64,000 nt of DNA from Sulfidibacter corallicola (GTDB lineage: Bacteria; Acidobacteriota; Holophagae; Acanthopleuribacterales; Acanthopleuribacteraceae): NCBI RefSeq assembly GCF_017498545.1, contig NZ_CP071793.1, positions 7,434,256 to 7,498,255 of the forward strand, written 5' to 3'. Positions 8,430 through 17,639 of this stretch are shown here, in pieces. How positions within the stretch are numbered: position 1 is the first letter of the stretch; each line of letters starts with the position of its first letter. Under the pieces are notes generated by a model. That model saw only the letters and a program-made list of their open reading frames with translations. It searched no databases and was not told where the DNA came from. The position numbers were made by a program, and so were the translations under genes.

Positions 8430-9074
8430 TCAGGTCCAGGTCCGCCATACCAGCGAACCGGCCAGGTAGAGCATGGGCACGAAGAATACGACGACGATCG
8501 CGACGGCAACCCAAGAACCGCCCTCGTCTTCATCTTCATCCTCGCCATCGCCGGTGAGCTCGGCGAGTTTCTCCATGCTCGCGTCCTGGTCCTCCTCGGA
8601 ACCGTACAGCATGCTCTGGAACATCTTGCCGATCGCCTCACCATGCTCGGCGGGATCGACCGGCGTCTTGTAGAGATCCAGGTCGTATTCCACGATCTCG
8701 GTCTCGTCCTCTACGATCGTTTTGGGGATCACGATCCCGGATGCGTCGAGGGCGGGGTTGGCTGGTTGGGCTTCTCCCTCCTCGTCTTCATCTTCCTCAC
8801 CGCTCAGGCCGAGGGCGCCCATGATGGCGTCGTACATGACGTAAACCACGTAGGCGCAGATGGACAGCCCAAAGAAGGTAGTCAGGTAGGCGTTGGGTGA
8901 TGCGCCGGCCTGATAGCTGGTGTAAAACACGAAGACGGAGCCGATCAGCGGCACCCAGGCGATCAATAAATCGAGCGGGCGGGTGAAGGCGGCCAGGTTG
9001 GATCGGTTGGTGATGAACAGTACCGCCATCATGAAAAGGACCATGTAAATCCAGACGTACCAAGGTGCAGACAT
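8430..9074 (-). CDS. Membrane protein with acidic loop, unknown function
   Basis: 214 residues with three or four predicted membrane segments near the N-terminus (~5-24, ~34-53, ~62-85) and one at the C-terminus (~186-206). Between them lies a ~95-residue soluble region with two runs of Glu/Asp (after LGLSGEE, and before GGSWVAV). I recognise no family. It is the last gene of a three-gene operon: its ATG is 2 bases after the preceding stop, and its Shine-Dalgarno GGAGG lies in the end of that gene. The acidic loop could bind cations or a basic partner, but that is a guess. Confidence 0.75.
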   Translation of the reverse strand: MSAPWYVWIYMVLFMMAVLFITNRSNLAAFTRPLDLLIAWVPLIGSVFVFYTSYQAGASPNAYLTTFFGLSICAYVVYVMYDAIMGALGLSGEEDEDEEGEAQPANPALDASGIVIPKTIVEDETEIVEYDLDLYKTPVDPAEHGEAIGKMFQSMLYGSEEDQDASMEKLAELTGDGEDEDEDEGGSWVAVAIVVVFFVPMLYLAGSLVWRTWT

Positions 9075-9075
9075 C

Positions 9076-9615
9076 TCAGAATTCCTCCGTATTTTCGAGC
9101 AGTTTCGCGGCGACCAATTGGTCTTTCACGGCGATGGGCAGGCACACGAGGGCGACGTACTCTTCGCAGTCCCCGACAAACAGGGTGTAGGCGTGGTTCG
9201 TGGCCAGTTCCAGCTCCAGGTGGGTGAGGAAATTTTCCGATTGAACCCCGTGGTAATGCTTGAAACGCCAGCGTTTCCACCCGCCCCCCTGCTTGAAATC
9301 CAGGCGGACCAATTTTTCGGTCTCGTCAAAACTGACTCGGACATGAGATGCATAGAATCCGGGCACGACTCCGGCGACTTTTTCCAAGGCGTGTCCGTAA
9401 TCCTCGACACCCTCGAATACTTCCCACCCCCAGAGGAAGGTTCGCTCATCGAGCAAATCCACCAGGAGATCGTCGAAACAGAGTGTGTCGTCGTCGTCAT
9501 AGTCGCAGTGTTCTTTGGCTTTCTGAATGATTTCCGGAGTGATCTGGATCAGTCCGTTGGTGTTCAGGATGTCTAAAAAGGTGTTCAGACGCGGGTTGTC
9601 CGTTGCGCCCTTCAT
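9076..9615 (-). CDS. Acidic soluble protein, unknown function
   Basis: 179 residues without signal peptide or membrane segment. The N-terminal 60 residues are helical and acidic (CDYDDDDTLCFDD); the rest alternates beta-like segments (VRLDFKQGGGWKRWRFKHYHG, ELELATNHAYTLFVGDCEEYVALVCLP), suggesting a small alpha+beta fold. Its ATG overlaps the stop of the upstream gene by four bases (ATGA) and has GGAGAGG five bases upstream, so translation is coupled. No family recognised; it is probably a cytoplasmic partner of the two flanking membrane proteins. Confidence 0.75.
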   Translation of the reverse strand: MKGATDNPRLNTFLDILNTNGLIQITPEIIQKAKEHCDYDDDDTLCFDDLLVDLLDERTFLWGWEVFEGVEDYGHALEKVAGVVPGFYASHVRVSFDETEKLVRLDFKQGGGWKRWRFKHYHGVQSENFLTHLELELATNHAYTLFVGDCEEYVALVCLPIAVKDQLVAAKLLENTEEF

Positions 9616-9932
9616 GAGTCCTCTCCTTCGTACTCTTTGATTTCCTCGAGCAGGTGTCTGAGCAAGCGTTTCCTTTCCTCGAGGTCGGCTTCACCTCGCA
9701 TCACCCGGCCCAGCAGGAAATAGGGCTCGAGTTCCCGTCGCGCCCGGACAAAGATCCAGAAGGCGTGACAGGTGCCTGCGACGACCAGGACGAGTGCGGC
9801 CCATGCGCCGGCGACCACACCGAAGATCACCGAACCGCAGATCCACATGAGCAGTCCGACGGCGGCAGTGTAGGCGAGCCGGAACAGGAGGATGCGAACC
9901 TCTCCCTTGTAGAGCCTTTGAAAGAACGTCAC
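9612..9932 (-). CDS. Small two-TM membrane protein, unknown function
   Basis: The first gene of the operon. A longer frame begins upstream at 10079, but its extra residues are not coding-like; GTG 9932 follows a GGGGACATTGGA stretch and is the likeliest start, giving ~106 residues. Two adjacent membrane segments (LLFRLAYTAAVGLLMWICGSV and GVVAGAWAALVLVVAG) are followed by a charged helical cytoplasmic tail ending KEYEGEDS. Its stop overlaps the next start (ATGA). Confidence 0.65.
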   Translation of the reverse strand: MTFFQRLYKGEVRILLFRLAYTAAVGLLMWICGSVIFGVVAGAWAALVLVVAGTCHAFWIFVRARRELEPYFLLGRVMRGEADLEERKRLLRHLLEEIKEYEGEDS

Positions 9933-10114
9933 TCCAATGTCCCCGCACCGTGAAGTTGGCCGAATGTCAGGTTTTGAATCCGACACCCTGTAAGTCCCGC
10001 CAGTAAGAAAAAACCGCCAAAAAAATTCTGAGGGACGCTTAAGTAGATGATTCGAGGGTGGTTGACGCAAGAGATTCAAAAGTTATCTGTGGTTTATTCG
10101 GTTCGGAGAGGCTT

Positions 10115-10132
10115 TGCGAACGGCCGTTCGCA
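10115..10132. promoter_or_regulatory. 18-bp perfect palindrome (possible operator)
   Basis: TGCGAACGGCCGTTCGCA reads the same on both strands. The core CGAAC-N4-GTTCG has the shape of Gram-positive-type LexA boxes, though the central four bases are not ideal. It lies ~180 bases upstream of the three-gene operon starting at 9932. Confidence 0.3.
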
Positions 10133-10363
10133 TGAGGGACCACTCGGGAACGTTTGGAGCTGGACCTATTCCGCGAGGCGTGACGAGGGCCGGGGCCACC
10201 ATTCCCCGAGGTGCTTGGTGATTTCCGCGATCGTTTTGGGAGCGCAAACGAGGGCGGCGGTCGCACTGGGAGCCAGGGTCGTCGGGAATCCGGCAGGCCG
10301 TTTCGCGCGCTCGGTCTTCCGGGCGGGAACGGGTGCCGAGCGATTCAGCGTTGAACGCGAACA

Positions 10364-10400
10364 GGCGCCGAACGATACACCGCTGGCATCGTTCGGCGCC
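10364..10400 (-). terminator. Stem-loop directly after the second beta-propeller gene
   Basis: ATCGTTCGGCGCC and GGCGCCGAACGAT (10388-10400 and 10364-10376) form a perfect 13-bp stem with an 11-base loop, six bases beyond the stop at 10407. There is no clear T-tract. Between here and 10080 no gene is supported, although one minus-strand frame ending near 10166 has coding-like composition and no start codon. Confidence 0.55.
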
Positions 10401-10406
10401 CGGACC

Positions 10407-12974
10407 TCATTCGGACGCGACAGGGATCGCGGCCGCCATCGACGGCTGCCGCAGGTTGTTGAAGACGAAGGTCGTGCCCGTGAGGGGCGTGCCGTCCAGC
10501 GATTGAACGGTGACGGCCGCGTGGTCGGGGAGCGGAACCTCCGGGAACAGGTCGGCCAGCAGCGTGGCACGCGGTCGATCACCCGTAAGGTCCAGCTCCT
10601 GGGTGGCGATGATGGTTTGGTCTTCGCCATACAGCGCGAAACGGACCGGGGTGGTGGCGTCATCGGTGCGCTGGGCGGCCACGACGAGCGCCGGAATCTG
10701 ATCGCCGGGAAGGTAGGGGAAGGCGAGCCCGGATTGAAGCCGAGTCACGTCCACCGCTTCGGTCTGGGCGGGCGAGGATCCGCCGGAAACCTCTTCCCGG
10801 TTGACGATCAGGAAGGAAGCCAGCAGGCGATCGCTGGGCGTATCGATTCGAATGGTATAGCCGCTCAGGCCTGGGAACAAAGCCTCGGCGGAGATATCCA
10901 TCGTGGTTTCAGCCGCCAGGATGAGGGTCTGTTCGGCGCGCGAGCCGTCCACCGCCACGGCTTCCAGGTGAATGGAGTGCGCTTGGACGTCCTCGTTCAC
11001 GAAAGCGAGGGTCGTGTGCCACTGGGCGTTGTTCACGACCCAGGGAATCACCCGGCGGGGAACCATCTCGGTCGCGATGGGCTCGAGCCGGCAATGGTGG
11101 CGACGAACCGCGGTATAGGCAGTGACCAGACTGTCCTGTAGAGGAACGATGCTCTGGGCTTCAATCCCGTTGGGGAAACGGTGAATGGTCCAGGAGAGAC
11201 CATCCGGGCTGGACCACAGTTCGGAACGGGGCGGACGGTATTCTTCGCGCCAGGCTTCAAAGGCGATGAACTGGTCGCCATTCCAGTAAACCTGATTCCA
11301 CGAGTATCGCGACGCGGTAGGGCGCACCTGCCAGGTAACGCCGTCGTCGCTCCAAACCATGGTGCCTTTATCACCGACGCCCACGTAGATGCCGTCGCCA
11401 AAAGCCAATTTGACAATCGGCGGCAAGGCCTCCACCGGATGGTGTTGCCAGGTGTTTCCGTCGGCGCTGACCAGCGAGCCGAGTGACGTGTAAATGACGA
11501 ATCGCGAGCCGTCCCACACTAGGTCGTAGGCTTGTGCGTCCGGAACAATTGCGCGGACGACCCCGCCCGGGTTGGCCGCATCGACCGTGACCACCGAAGC
11601 GCTGCCGTTCACTGCGACCAGGGCCGAATCGTTTTCCGCCAGGCCGCGGATATCTTCCAGGCTCGTGGCGAGCTGCATCCATTCGGTGCCGTCAAGGGAG
11701 ACATGAATCGTTTGGGAAAGTAGTGCGAAACGGTGCCCGGTCCAGCGCAGATCAAAGCGGTTTCGGGCGCCCTGAAGATCGATGTGATGCCAGACCCGGT
11801 CATCGCCGGCGACGGAGATGGTGCCGTGATTGTCGATCAAGACCAGCTTGTCGTTGCCGAAAGCGGCCAATTGGATGGCGTTCCCGGCCAAGAAGGTCTC
11901 CTCGCGCCAGGACTCGCCGTCCTCGCTGATCAGGATCCGGTAGTCGTCTAGATCGAGGCGAAAGTCTTTGCCACTCCAGTAGACTTTGGCCACGGGGCCG
12001 GTCCCTTCGGGCAGGGTGACCTCGCTCCATTCGGTGGCGTTGTGGGTCGCATAGAGGCTGCCGCTTTGATCGAGTGCCAACAAGGTATCGTCGTTTTGGG
12101 CCAGGCTGACAAGCGTATCCCGCGTTAACGGGACCACCCGTTCCCAGTCGGTGGCGTTGCGGCTGACTCGGATCGTGCCCCGCTCGCCGACGACCACGAA
12201 CCGGCCCTGGAACGCCGTCACATCGCGAACACCGCCATCGGGAAGAAAGCTGTTCGGATCCAAGGACTCCCAAGCGAGGCCGCGATCTGAGCGGTACCAG
12301 GTATTGCGCGCTACCACCAGGTAGACGTTGCCGTTGTAGGCCAAACGGTTGGGATAGTATTGGCTGGTTTCCAATGAGAGCACCTGGCGCCAACTGTCCT
12401 TCCGCCGGGAGGCGTGAAGGCCGGTGGTGGTCAACGCCCACCATTCCGATCCATCCCACAACAGGTCCTCGACCGGGTCGGGCGTCAGGGCTGGATCCCA
12501 GGTGACCGCGTCTGTGCTGCGATACAGGAAACCTTGGCTGTCGAGAGCCATCAATTCGCGGGCGTTCCCGATCAGTCGCTGCCAGCCGGACCCTCTCGTG
12601 GATGGCCAAGGGGCCACGGTCGTCTGGCCATCGTCCAAGATGCCGATCACCGCATGATTTTGGCGCCCAAGCCGTTCCGGCGCATAGCCTGCGACGACTG
12701 TCTCGCCTTTGAAGGTCGTGCCCAAATGGGTACCCCAAAGCGAACTCATGAAGTCGGTCGGTGCCGTCGCCAGACAGTCTTCCGCGGCGCGGGCGGCCGG
12801 AATGCCGAAGAGGGCGATGGACAGGAGCATGGCGAACGGGATTGCGCGGGCCGTCGTGTTTGACGGGCGTCGTTCGGTCAACACAGGGGAGCCTCCGATG
12901 GTGGAATTGGCGTGGCCGGGATGGCGAAGTTGCGTGTGGCGATACGTCGGGCCACCTGGGAAAAAGGGGTTCAT
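10407..12974 (-). CDS. Secreted beta-propeller (BNR/YCF48-like) protein with C-terminal shared module
   Basis: An exported protein with signal peptide AMLLSIALFGIPAARA. The bulk (~60-620) is a run of sialidase/BNR-like blades built on W-x-x-x-x-D-G-x-x-W signatures, as in YCF48/BNR photosystem-assembly-like propellers; I see no sialidase catalytic residues. Residues ~625-850 are the two-lobed module shared with 6586, 12971 and 51507 (starts IPWVVNNAQW, contains GGSSPAQ, ends FVFNNLRQPSM). Its ATG overlaps the stop of the upstream paralogue (ATGA) and has GGAGG 7 bases before it. A second GGAGG lies 7 bases before an in-frame GTG at 12884, which would shorten the unusually long 48-residue leader. 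The true start is therefore open. Function unknown, extracellular or periplasmic. Confidence 0.85.
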   Translation of the reverse strand: MNPFFPGGPTYRHTQLRHPGHANSTIGGSPVLTERRPSNTTARAIPFAMLLSIALFGIPAARAAEDCLATAPTDFMSSLWGTHLGTTFKGETVVAGYAPERLGRQNHAVIGILDDGQTTVAPWPSTRGSGWQRLIGNARELMALDSQGFLYRSTDAVTWDPALTPDPVEDLLWDGSEWWALTTTGLHASRRKDSWRQVLSLETSQYYPNRLAYNGNVYLVVARNTWYRSDRGLAWESLDPNSFLPDGGVRDVTAFQGRFVVVGERGTIRVSRNATDWERVVPLTRDTLVSLAQNDDTLLALDQSGSLYATHNATEWSEVTLPEGTGPVAKVYWSGKDFRLDLDDYRILISEDGESWREETFLAGNAIQLAAFGNDKLVLIDNHGTISVAGDDRVWHHIDLQGARNRFDLRWTGHRFALLSQTIHVSLDGTEWMQLATSLEDIRGLAENDSALVAVNGSASVVTVDAANPGGVVRAIVPDAQAYDLVWDGSRFVIYTSLGSLVSADGNTWQHHPVEALPPIVKLAFGDGIYVGVGDKGTMVWSDDGVTWQVRPTASRYSWNQVYWNGDQFIAFEAWREEYRPPRSELWSSPDGLSWTIHRFPNGIEAQSIVPLQDSLVTAYTAVRRHHCRLEPIATEMVPRRVIPWVVNNAQWHTTLAFVNEDVQAHSIHLEAVAVDGSRAEQTLILAAETTMDISAEALFPGLSGYTIRIDTPSDRLLASFLIVNREEVSGGSSPAQTEAVDVTRLQSGLAFPYLPGDQIPALVVAAQRTDDATTPVRFALYGEDQTIIATQELDLTGDRPRATLLADLFPEVPLPDHAAVTVQSLDGTPLTGTTFVFNNLRQPSMAAAIPVASE

Positions 12975-15409
12975 CGTCCAGCCTCCGTGGGGATCGCACC
13001 GGCCATCGAGGGTTGGCGAAGGTCGTTGAAAATGAAGGTGGTTCCCGCCAAACGGGCACCATTTTTGGCGCGCACGTGAACCGAAACTGCACCGGTCTGG
13101 AGTTCGGGAGGAATCAGGTCACTGGCCAAAAGCACCGTGGGAAAGTTCCGGGCGAGGCTGCGGGTGACTTGCCATTCCTGGTCCCTGTCGAGGTTTTGAA
13201 ACGTCATCGTGATTTCTGTGTTGCTGTAGGGGCATTCGGGTGCCACCAACACGATCGACGAGATACCCTCCTCGGGAAGATAGCCGAAGGTCAGGGATTC
13301 GGACCACTTGCTTTGCGGCCAACCGGTACTCTGTGAGGGGGAGGATCCGCCGGAGATCTCCTCCAGGTTGAAGGTCAGGAACGAAGTGATGACCTCTTCA
13401 CCCGCACCGTAGACCATCAGGCTGTAGCCCGTGAAGTCGCCGAACAAGTCGGTAGATTGACGGGCAAGGACCGAACGCGGGGGGAGCCGAAGGCTTTTTT
13501 CATACCTGCTCCCGGTTTGGGTCACAGCCACGAGGCCCAGGGTTTTCTCCTCGTCGCCGGGATTCATGAAGCTCACGCGGCTCGACCACTGCTCGTTGGC
13601 CACCATCCAGGGAATCACGATGTCGGGGGTTTCCGTGGTCGGCGGCGCCACCTGGCACCGCGCGATGCGATAGCTCCCCCCGTCATCGAAAATCATGGTG
13701 AAGTCGGGACCTTGGATAATCCTTTGTACCGCGATCAAGTCGTCGCCATCGAGCGTCATGGCTCGCCAGTTGAGGCCATCGAAGCTGACGCGGCTGGCCT
13801 CCGACTCGAAGGGATTGGTGAGCACGAAGGCCTCACCGATCCGGGTCAGGTGGGTTGCCGCGGCCTGGTTGAAGATCCACGTGCCCGGAGACCAGGAAAC
13901 CCCGTCGCGGCTGAGATGAAGCTTGGAACCATCGAAGCTCAGGTGTACTTCGCCGTTCGAAAGGACCTCGCCACCCGGATTGCCGCGGTGGGGCACGCCC
14001 TGCCACGCGATTCCGTCCTCGCTCATGTAGGTACGATCGCCGCTGAAGGCGTAAAGCCGGCCGTCGCGCGCTTCCAAGGTGCGTGGTCGGTCGCTCAGAA
14101 CCAGATCCGAGGCTACCCAGCCGGTTCCGTGATTGGAGACCATGACGCGTCCCTCACTATCGAGTAGCCACCATCGACCCATGAGGTACTGCACGCTTTC
14201 CAAAGTGGCATCCGGGTTGCCCCACGACCGGCTGGTCCAATCCTGTCCGTTGCGGGACGTACACAGGGTGCCTTCGCGACTGATGGCCACCAGTCCGGTA
14301 TCGCCTCGACCCACGTCCGACATGGCGCCCTCGTTGCCGATGTTCAGTTCTCGCCAGAAATAACCGTCCTCGGTCATGTACATGTCGTTGTCGGCGAACA
14401 CGTAAAGGGTGTCGTCCAGTACCTTGCCCACCGCGTCCGCGTCGAAATCGGGCAACAATCGCATCCATTTGCCACCGTTCTCTCGGCGGTATACGCGACC
14501 CTCGGATCCCAGCGCCCAGAGAGCCTCTCCCTGCCAGCGCACGCGGTTGAAGGCGACCGGTTTGGTGACGGGCTCGTGGGTCCAGGTGTCTCCGTTCGAA
14601 CTGCGGCGCAGCCCCGTCGTGTCCACTTCCCAGAATCTGGAGCCATCCCACGCCATGCCCAGGTGATCGGGGAGCTGGCCGGTGGATTCGATGGCCCACT
14701 CCCTGCCATCCCCGCTGGTCAGCAGGGTGCCGTCCTCGCAGCGTGCCAGGAACCGATTGCCGCCCCAGGCGACCGACACGATCGCGGTATCCGGGTCCAA
14801 GTCTTCGGTGACGTCCGCAAAGGTCCAAAAGAACGAGTCGATGCTGAACAGGATCGTCCGATTATCGCCGACCGCGACCAAGACCTCCTCGTTGCCCGTG
14901 ACATCCAGAAGGTCTTCGTCGGTCACGAATTCGATCAACGGGTTCCAGCGCCCACCGTCCAGGCTGCCGTGGAAAATGCGCCCGTTTTCGGCGGCGCCCA
15001 CGAATCGAAAGCCTTCGAAATGAACGCCGTTGATGCGAGTCTGCGTGTTGGTTTCTTCCCAGGTGACGCCGTCCTCGCTGTAGAGGATCTGGTTGCCCTG
15101 GGATTGGATGGCGACGAAGGCGTCGCCGCTGTGGGCGAAGGCGGATATCGGATGGGCAGCGACGGCATCGGCCTGTGCCCAGCGAACGCCGTCGGGGCTG
15201 TGCCAAATGCCGGGCGTTCCCTGGCGGGCACCGCCCAGCAGGTGCACGTTGTCGGTAATCAGGATGTCGTGATAGGTGGCATTCAAATTGGCGTTGACCG
15301 AATCGTCGCACTGAAGGTCCTGGGCCTCTAAAGGCGTGAAAAAAAGCAAGCTCGAGAAAAGCGGGTAAATCAAACCGAGGCAGGGAATCGAGAACCTGAA
15401 AATTCGCAT
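12971..15409 (-). CDS. Secreted beta-propeller (BNR/YCF48-like) protein, paralogue of the next gene
   Basis: 812 residues from ATG 15409 (GAGG 7 bases upstream; an ATG 21 bases earlier lacks a ribosome site). A signal peptide (MRIFRFSIPCLGLIYPLF... EAQD) is followed by many propeller blades with S-x-D-G-x-x-W signatures (WHSPDGVRW, YSEDGVTW, LSRDGVSW), then the shared two-lobed C-terminal module (~590-805): IPWMVANEQW, GGSSPSQ and FIFNDLRQPSM. It is clearly homologous to the downstream gene along its whole length, so the pair arose by tandem duplication and is translationally coupled. TATATG ~40 bases upstream is a candidate -10 box. Function unknown; the lack of catalytic motifs favours a binding or scaffold role. 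Confidence 0.87.
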   Translation of the reverse strand: MRIFRFSIPCLGLIYPLFSSLLFFTPLEAQDLQCDDSVNANLNATYHDILITDNVHLLGGARQGTPGIWHSPDGVRWAQADAVAAHPISAFAHSGDAFVAIQSQGNQILYSEDGVTWEETNTQTRINGVHFEGFRFVGAAENGRIFHGSLDGGRWNPLIEFVTDEDLLDVTGNEEVLVAVGDNRTILFSIDSFFWTFADVTEDLDPDTAIVSVAWGGNRFLARCEDGTLLTSGDGREWAIESTGQLPDHLGMAWDGSRFWEVDTTGLRRSSNGDTWTHEPVTKPVAFNRVRWQGEALWALGSEGRVYRRENGGKWMRLLPDFDADAVGKVLDDTLYVFADNDMYMTEDGYFWRELNIGNEGAMSDVGRGDTGLVAISREGTLCTSRNGQDWTSRSWGNPDATLESVQYLMGRWWLLDSEGRVMVSNHGTGWVASDLVLSDRPRTLEARDGRLYAFSGDRTYMSEDGIAWQGVPHRGNPGGEVLSNGEVHLSFDGSKLHLSRDGVSWSPGTWIFNQAAATHLTRIGEAFVLTNPFESEASRVSFDGLNWRAMTLDGDDLIAVQRIIQGPDFTMIFDDGGSYRIARCQVAPPTTETPDIVIPWMVANEQWSSRVSFMNPGDEEKTLGLVAVTQTGSRYEKSLRLPPRSVLARQSTDLFGDFTGYSLMVYGAGEEVITSFLTFNLEEISGGSSPSQSTGWPQSKWSESLTFGYLPEEGISSIVLVAPECPYSNTEITMTFQNLDRDQEWQVTRSLARNFPTVLLASDLIPPELQTGAVSVHVRAKNGARLAGTTFIFNDLRQPSMAGAIPTEAGR

Positions 15410-15794
15410 GGATACCTCAAATTGCAACATGTCGCATGCTCATATAGACGCACGGGTGTTTGTGTGTGGGAGCGGCATCGGTCCCACTACCGAAAGCGGG
15501 AAACCGCGAAAAAAGGGCTCAAAAAACTTACCGCCCGCTACGTGAACATGGCCGCCGGAAGGGTCCTGGCGGCCAGGACCGGATGATCGGAGGCGCACCT
15601 GCAGTGGATGCGGCGATGGAAGAACGTGGGTGAAACGCGTGGTTCCGTCCGCGCCCGGAGGGGCGTCTGTTCCATTTATTCCCGTCAGAAAGGAATTCCC
15701 GCCAAAAAAACAATGTGCCGGTGGCGTAGCTTCTCCGAAAAACGAACCTTCGGGAGGAAGGGGACCGGGTCGGCGCCCCTCCGAATTCGGGCTG
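15410..15794. other. Intergenic, no gene supported
   Basis: This is the upstream region of the propeller pair. GC-rich in the middle, with short A/T runs near 15,520-15,540 and 15,700-15,720. No frame with a plausible ribosome site and coding-like composition was found. Confidence 0.5.
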
Positions 15795-15988
15795 TCAGGG
15801 ACACTCGGAATCGTGGTCGGCGAGGGCACCGCCGAGGATGTCGAGATTGTTGTGGGTCGGCCAGGTGTCGAAGGTCGGGGAGAAGCCCTGTTGCCGGTTG
15901 TCGAGCATCCCACCATTCGGAGCCGTGGGCCAGATCGGCGGCACGGAAGGGCAGGTGACCCTGCCACACCTCCCGTTCAAACGGGTGA
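15795..15988 (-). pseudogene. Out-of-frame coding tail of the hydrolase gene
   Basis: Directly after the hydrolase stop (15989), coding-like sequence continues in two other frames. First comes a segment reading DPDHPFEREVWQGHLPF...HGSEWWD, then, one more base shifted, DNRQQGFSPTFDTWPT...ADHDSECP, ending at a stop at 15795. Both have the high G/C third-position bias of real genes. Two single-base frameshifts would join them to the hydrolase and add ~65 residues. This may be recent decay, a tolerated truncation or sequencing error. Confidence 0.45.
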
Positions 15989-17542
15989 TCAGGGTCGATC
16001 CCGTTCCCTCAGATATTTGATCCAGCCGCGTTCGGTGTGGCTCTTGGGTTTCACTTCGCCCCGCGAGGCCCGCACGAAGTGAGCCTGATCGGCGTTCACC
16101 GGTTCGAGCCGGCCTTCGGTGAGATCCAGGAAATAATGGCCGACGGTTTCGATGAGGTGTTTTTGGCGGGCGGAATAATTCGTGCCGCGGACCTCGAAAC
16201 CGCCCTTCAGCAACGAGGCGATGTGGTCCTGGGGGTAGTCGATCGACAAGGCATGGACGTAGGCCAACACGTAATCGACCACCTCCGCCTGATCGAGCAC
16301 GCCACGGTGGGTCGCCGCGAATCCCCGGAGCTGGGTCGACTGGTTCTGGGCCTCGGTGCGCAGTTGGCTCGAGAGCGGAACCACGCCATCGCTGTTTTCT
16401 CCCCACTTCAGGGAGCGATCGTTGGCGAAGGCGTGGATCAGCACGTGCTCGAAGCGCGTCGGTCGATGGCGGAACAGGTGCGCGACAAAGTCGCTGTGGG
16501 GATTCAGGTCTCGCCACGAAGGCAGCACGATCATGCCGTGTTTCTCGCCCATGGCCGCGGCGGGATGGCCGCCAAAGGGCGACGCCATCGAAATGAAATG
16601 GAACGGGGCGTTGCGGCCGGGTTTCTCCTCCAGTTTGTTGAGGGCCTCGCGCACGACCAGGCCGCCCATACTGTGGGCCACGATGACGGTGGGGATGCGG
16701 TCATTGTCGCCGAGATAGCGGGTGCTGAGAAAGATGTCGTAGAAAAAGTCGGCCATTTGCGAGAGGTCGCCACCGGAGGGGTAGTAAAAGTAGAACGGTT
16801 TGAAGAACCTGCGATCCAGCTTCGCCAGCAGGGCATCGAAATTCCTGGGCGAACCGCCGATACCGTGTACGAAAACCACCGGGATCTTGTACGCGATGTC
16901 CTTTTCCAACGCATAGAAGAGCTGGGGTGCCGCCTCCAAAAACGAAGCGGGATCGTATTGGCCCAGGGTGACCATTTCGTCGTCGAAGACGGGGTCGTCC
17001 AGCTCGCGAATACTGCCTGCCGGATAAAAAACCGAATCCCGAATCCGGGATCGCCGGACTTCGATGGGCGCATCCACCGAAAAGGGAATCGAGGGCGTAT
17101 AGGCGAAGTCGCGAAAGGCCATCACCTTGATCTCCCGGGGGAAGCGCTCGCCCTTCAGTGGGGCATGGCCGATGGCCTCGTCGCTCCCGTAGAACCCATC
17201 CCGATTGCGATCGTGGAGCACGTACAGGCGGTAATCGCCCTGCGGCAGGTTCAGGCCGAAAATGCCGCTGCTGCCCACTTGATGGAAGATATCGACCAGT
17301 TCGTTTTCGCGAAACCGGTTGGAAAATGCCGCCACGGCGATGCTGCCCCGAACACCCATGCCCCTGGGGAGTTTCAGTTTACCGTGCACGATGTAGGTCT
17401 CCTCCTCCAACATGTGTTTGAGGTTCAACATGGTCGGATCGGTTTCCTGCAGCGTTTTGTAGCGCTTTTGGATGGCGGTGTGTTTCAGGTAGGTGCAATT
17501 TGTCAGCATGACCAGAAACAGGGCGGCCCATACGGCTTTCAT
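15989..17542 (-). CDS. Alpha/beta-hydrolase lipoprotein (PGAP1/lipase-like)
   Basis: An envelope lipoprotein: MKAVWAALFLVMLTNC contains a signal peptide with Cys at a plausible lipidation site. After a ~220-residue N-terminal region (beta-rich, possibly a carboxypeptidase-regulatory-like domain: VRGSIAVAAFSN...LNLPQGDYRLYVLHDRNRDG) comes an alpha/beta hydrolase. It has the oxyanion loop VVFVHGIGGSP, nucleophile S291 in AHSMGG, Asp in SDGVVPLSS and His in ATHRGVLD. This set is typical of PGAP1-like and triacylglycerol-lipase-like enzymes; the substrate is unknown. Start 17542 is chosen for the signal peptide and GAGGGGG ~10 bases upstream. The gene probably once ran further 3' (see the out-of-frame tail). 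Confidence 0.87.
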   Translation of the reverse strand: MKAVWAALFLVMLTNCTYLKHTAIQKRYKTLQETDPTMLNLKHMLEEETYIVHGKLKLPRGMGVRGSIAVAAFSNRFRENELVDIFHQVGSSGIFGLNLPQGDYRLYVLHDRNRDGFYGSDEAIGHAPLKGERFPREIKVMAFRDFAYTPSIPFSVDAPIEVRRSRIRDSVFYPAGSIRELDDPVFDDEMVTLGQYDPASFLEAAPQLFYALEKDIAYKIPVVFVHGIGGSPRNFDALLAKLDRRFFKPFYFYYPSGGDLSQMADFFYDIFLSTRYLGDNDRIPTVIVAHSMGGLVVREALNKLEEKPGRNAPFHFISMASPFGGHPAAAMGEKHGMIVLPSWRDLNPHSDFVAHLFRHRPTRFEHVLIHAFANDRSLKWGENSDGVVPLSSQLRTEAQNQSTQLRGFAATHRGVLDQAEVVDYVLAYVHALSIDYPQDHIASLLKGGFEVRGTNYSARQKHLIETVGHYFLDLTEGRLEPVNADQAHFVRASRGEVKPKSHTERGWIKYLRERDRP

Positions 17543-17639
17543 GGATCGATGTCCCCCTCGAGTTGGGGGGATTATACCCAAGTCGGTGTGACTTGCCCAT
17601 GCGTTGGTGAGGTGTCGTGGGTTTCTCGGCGCAGGGCCA

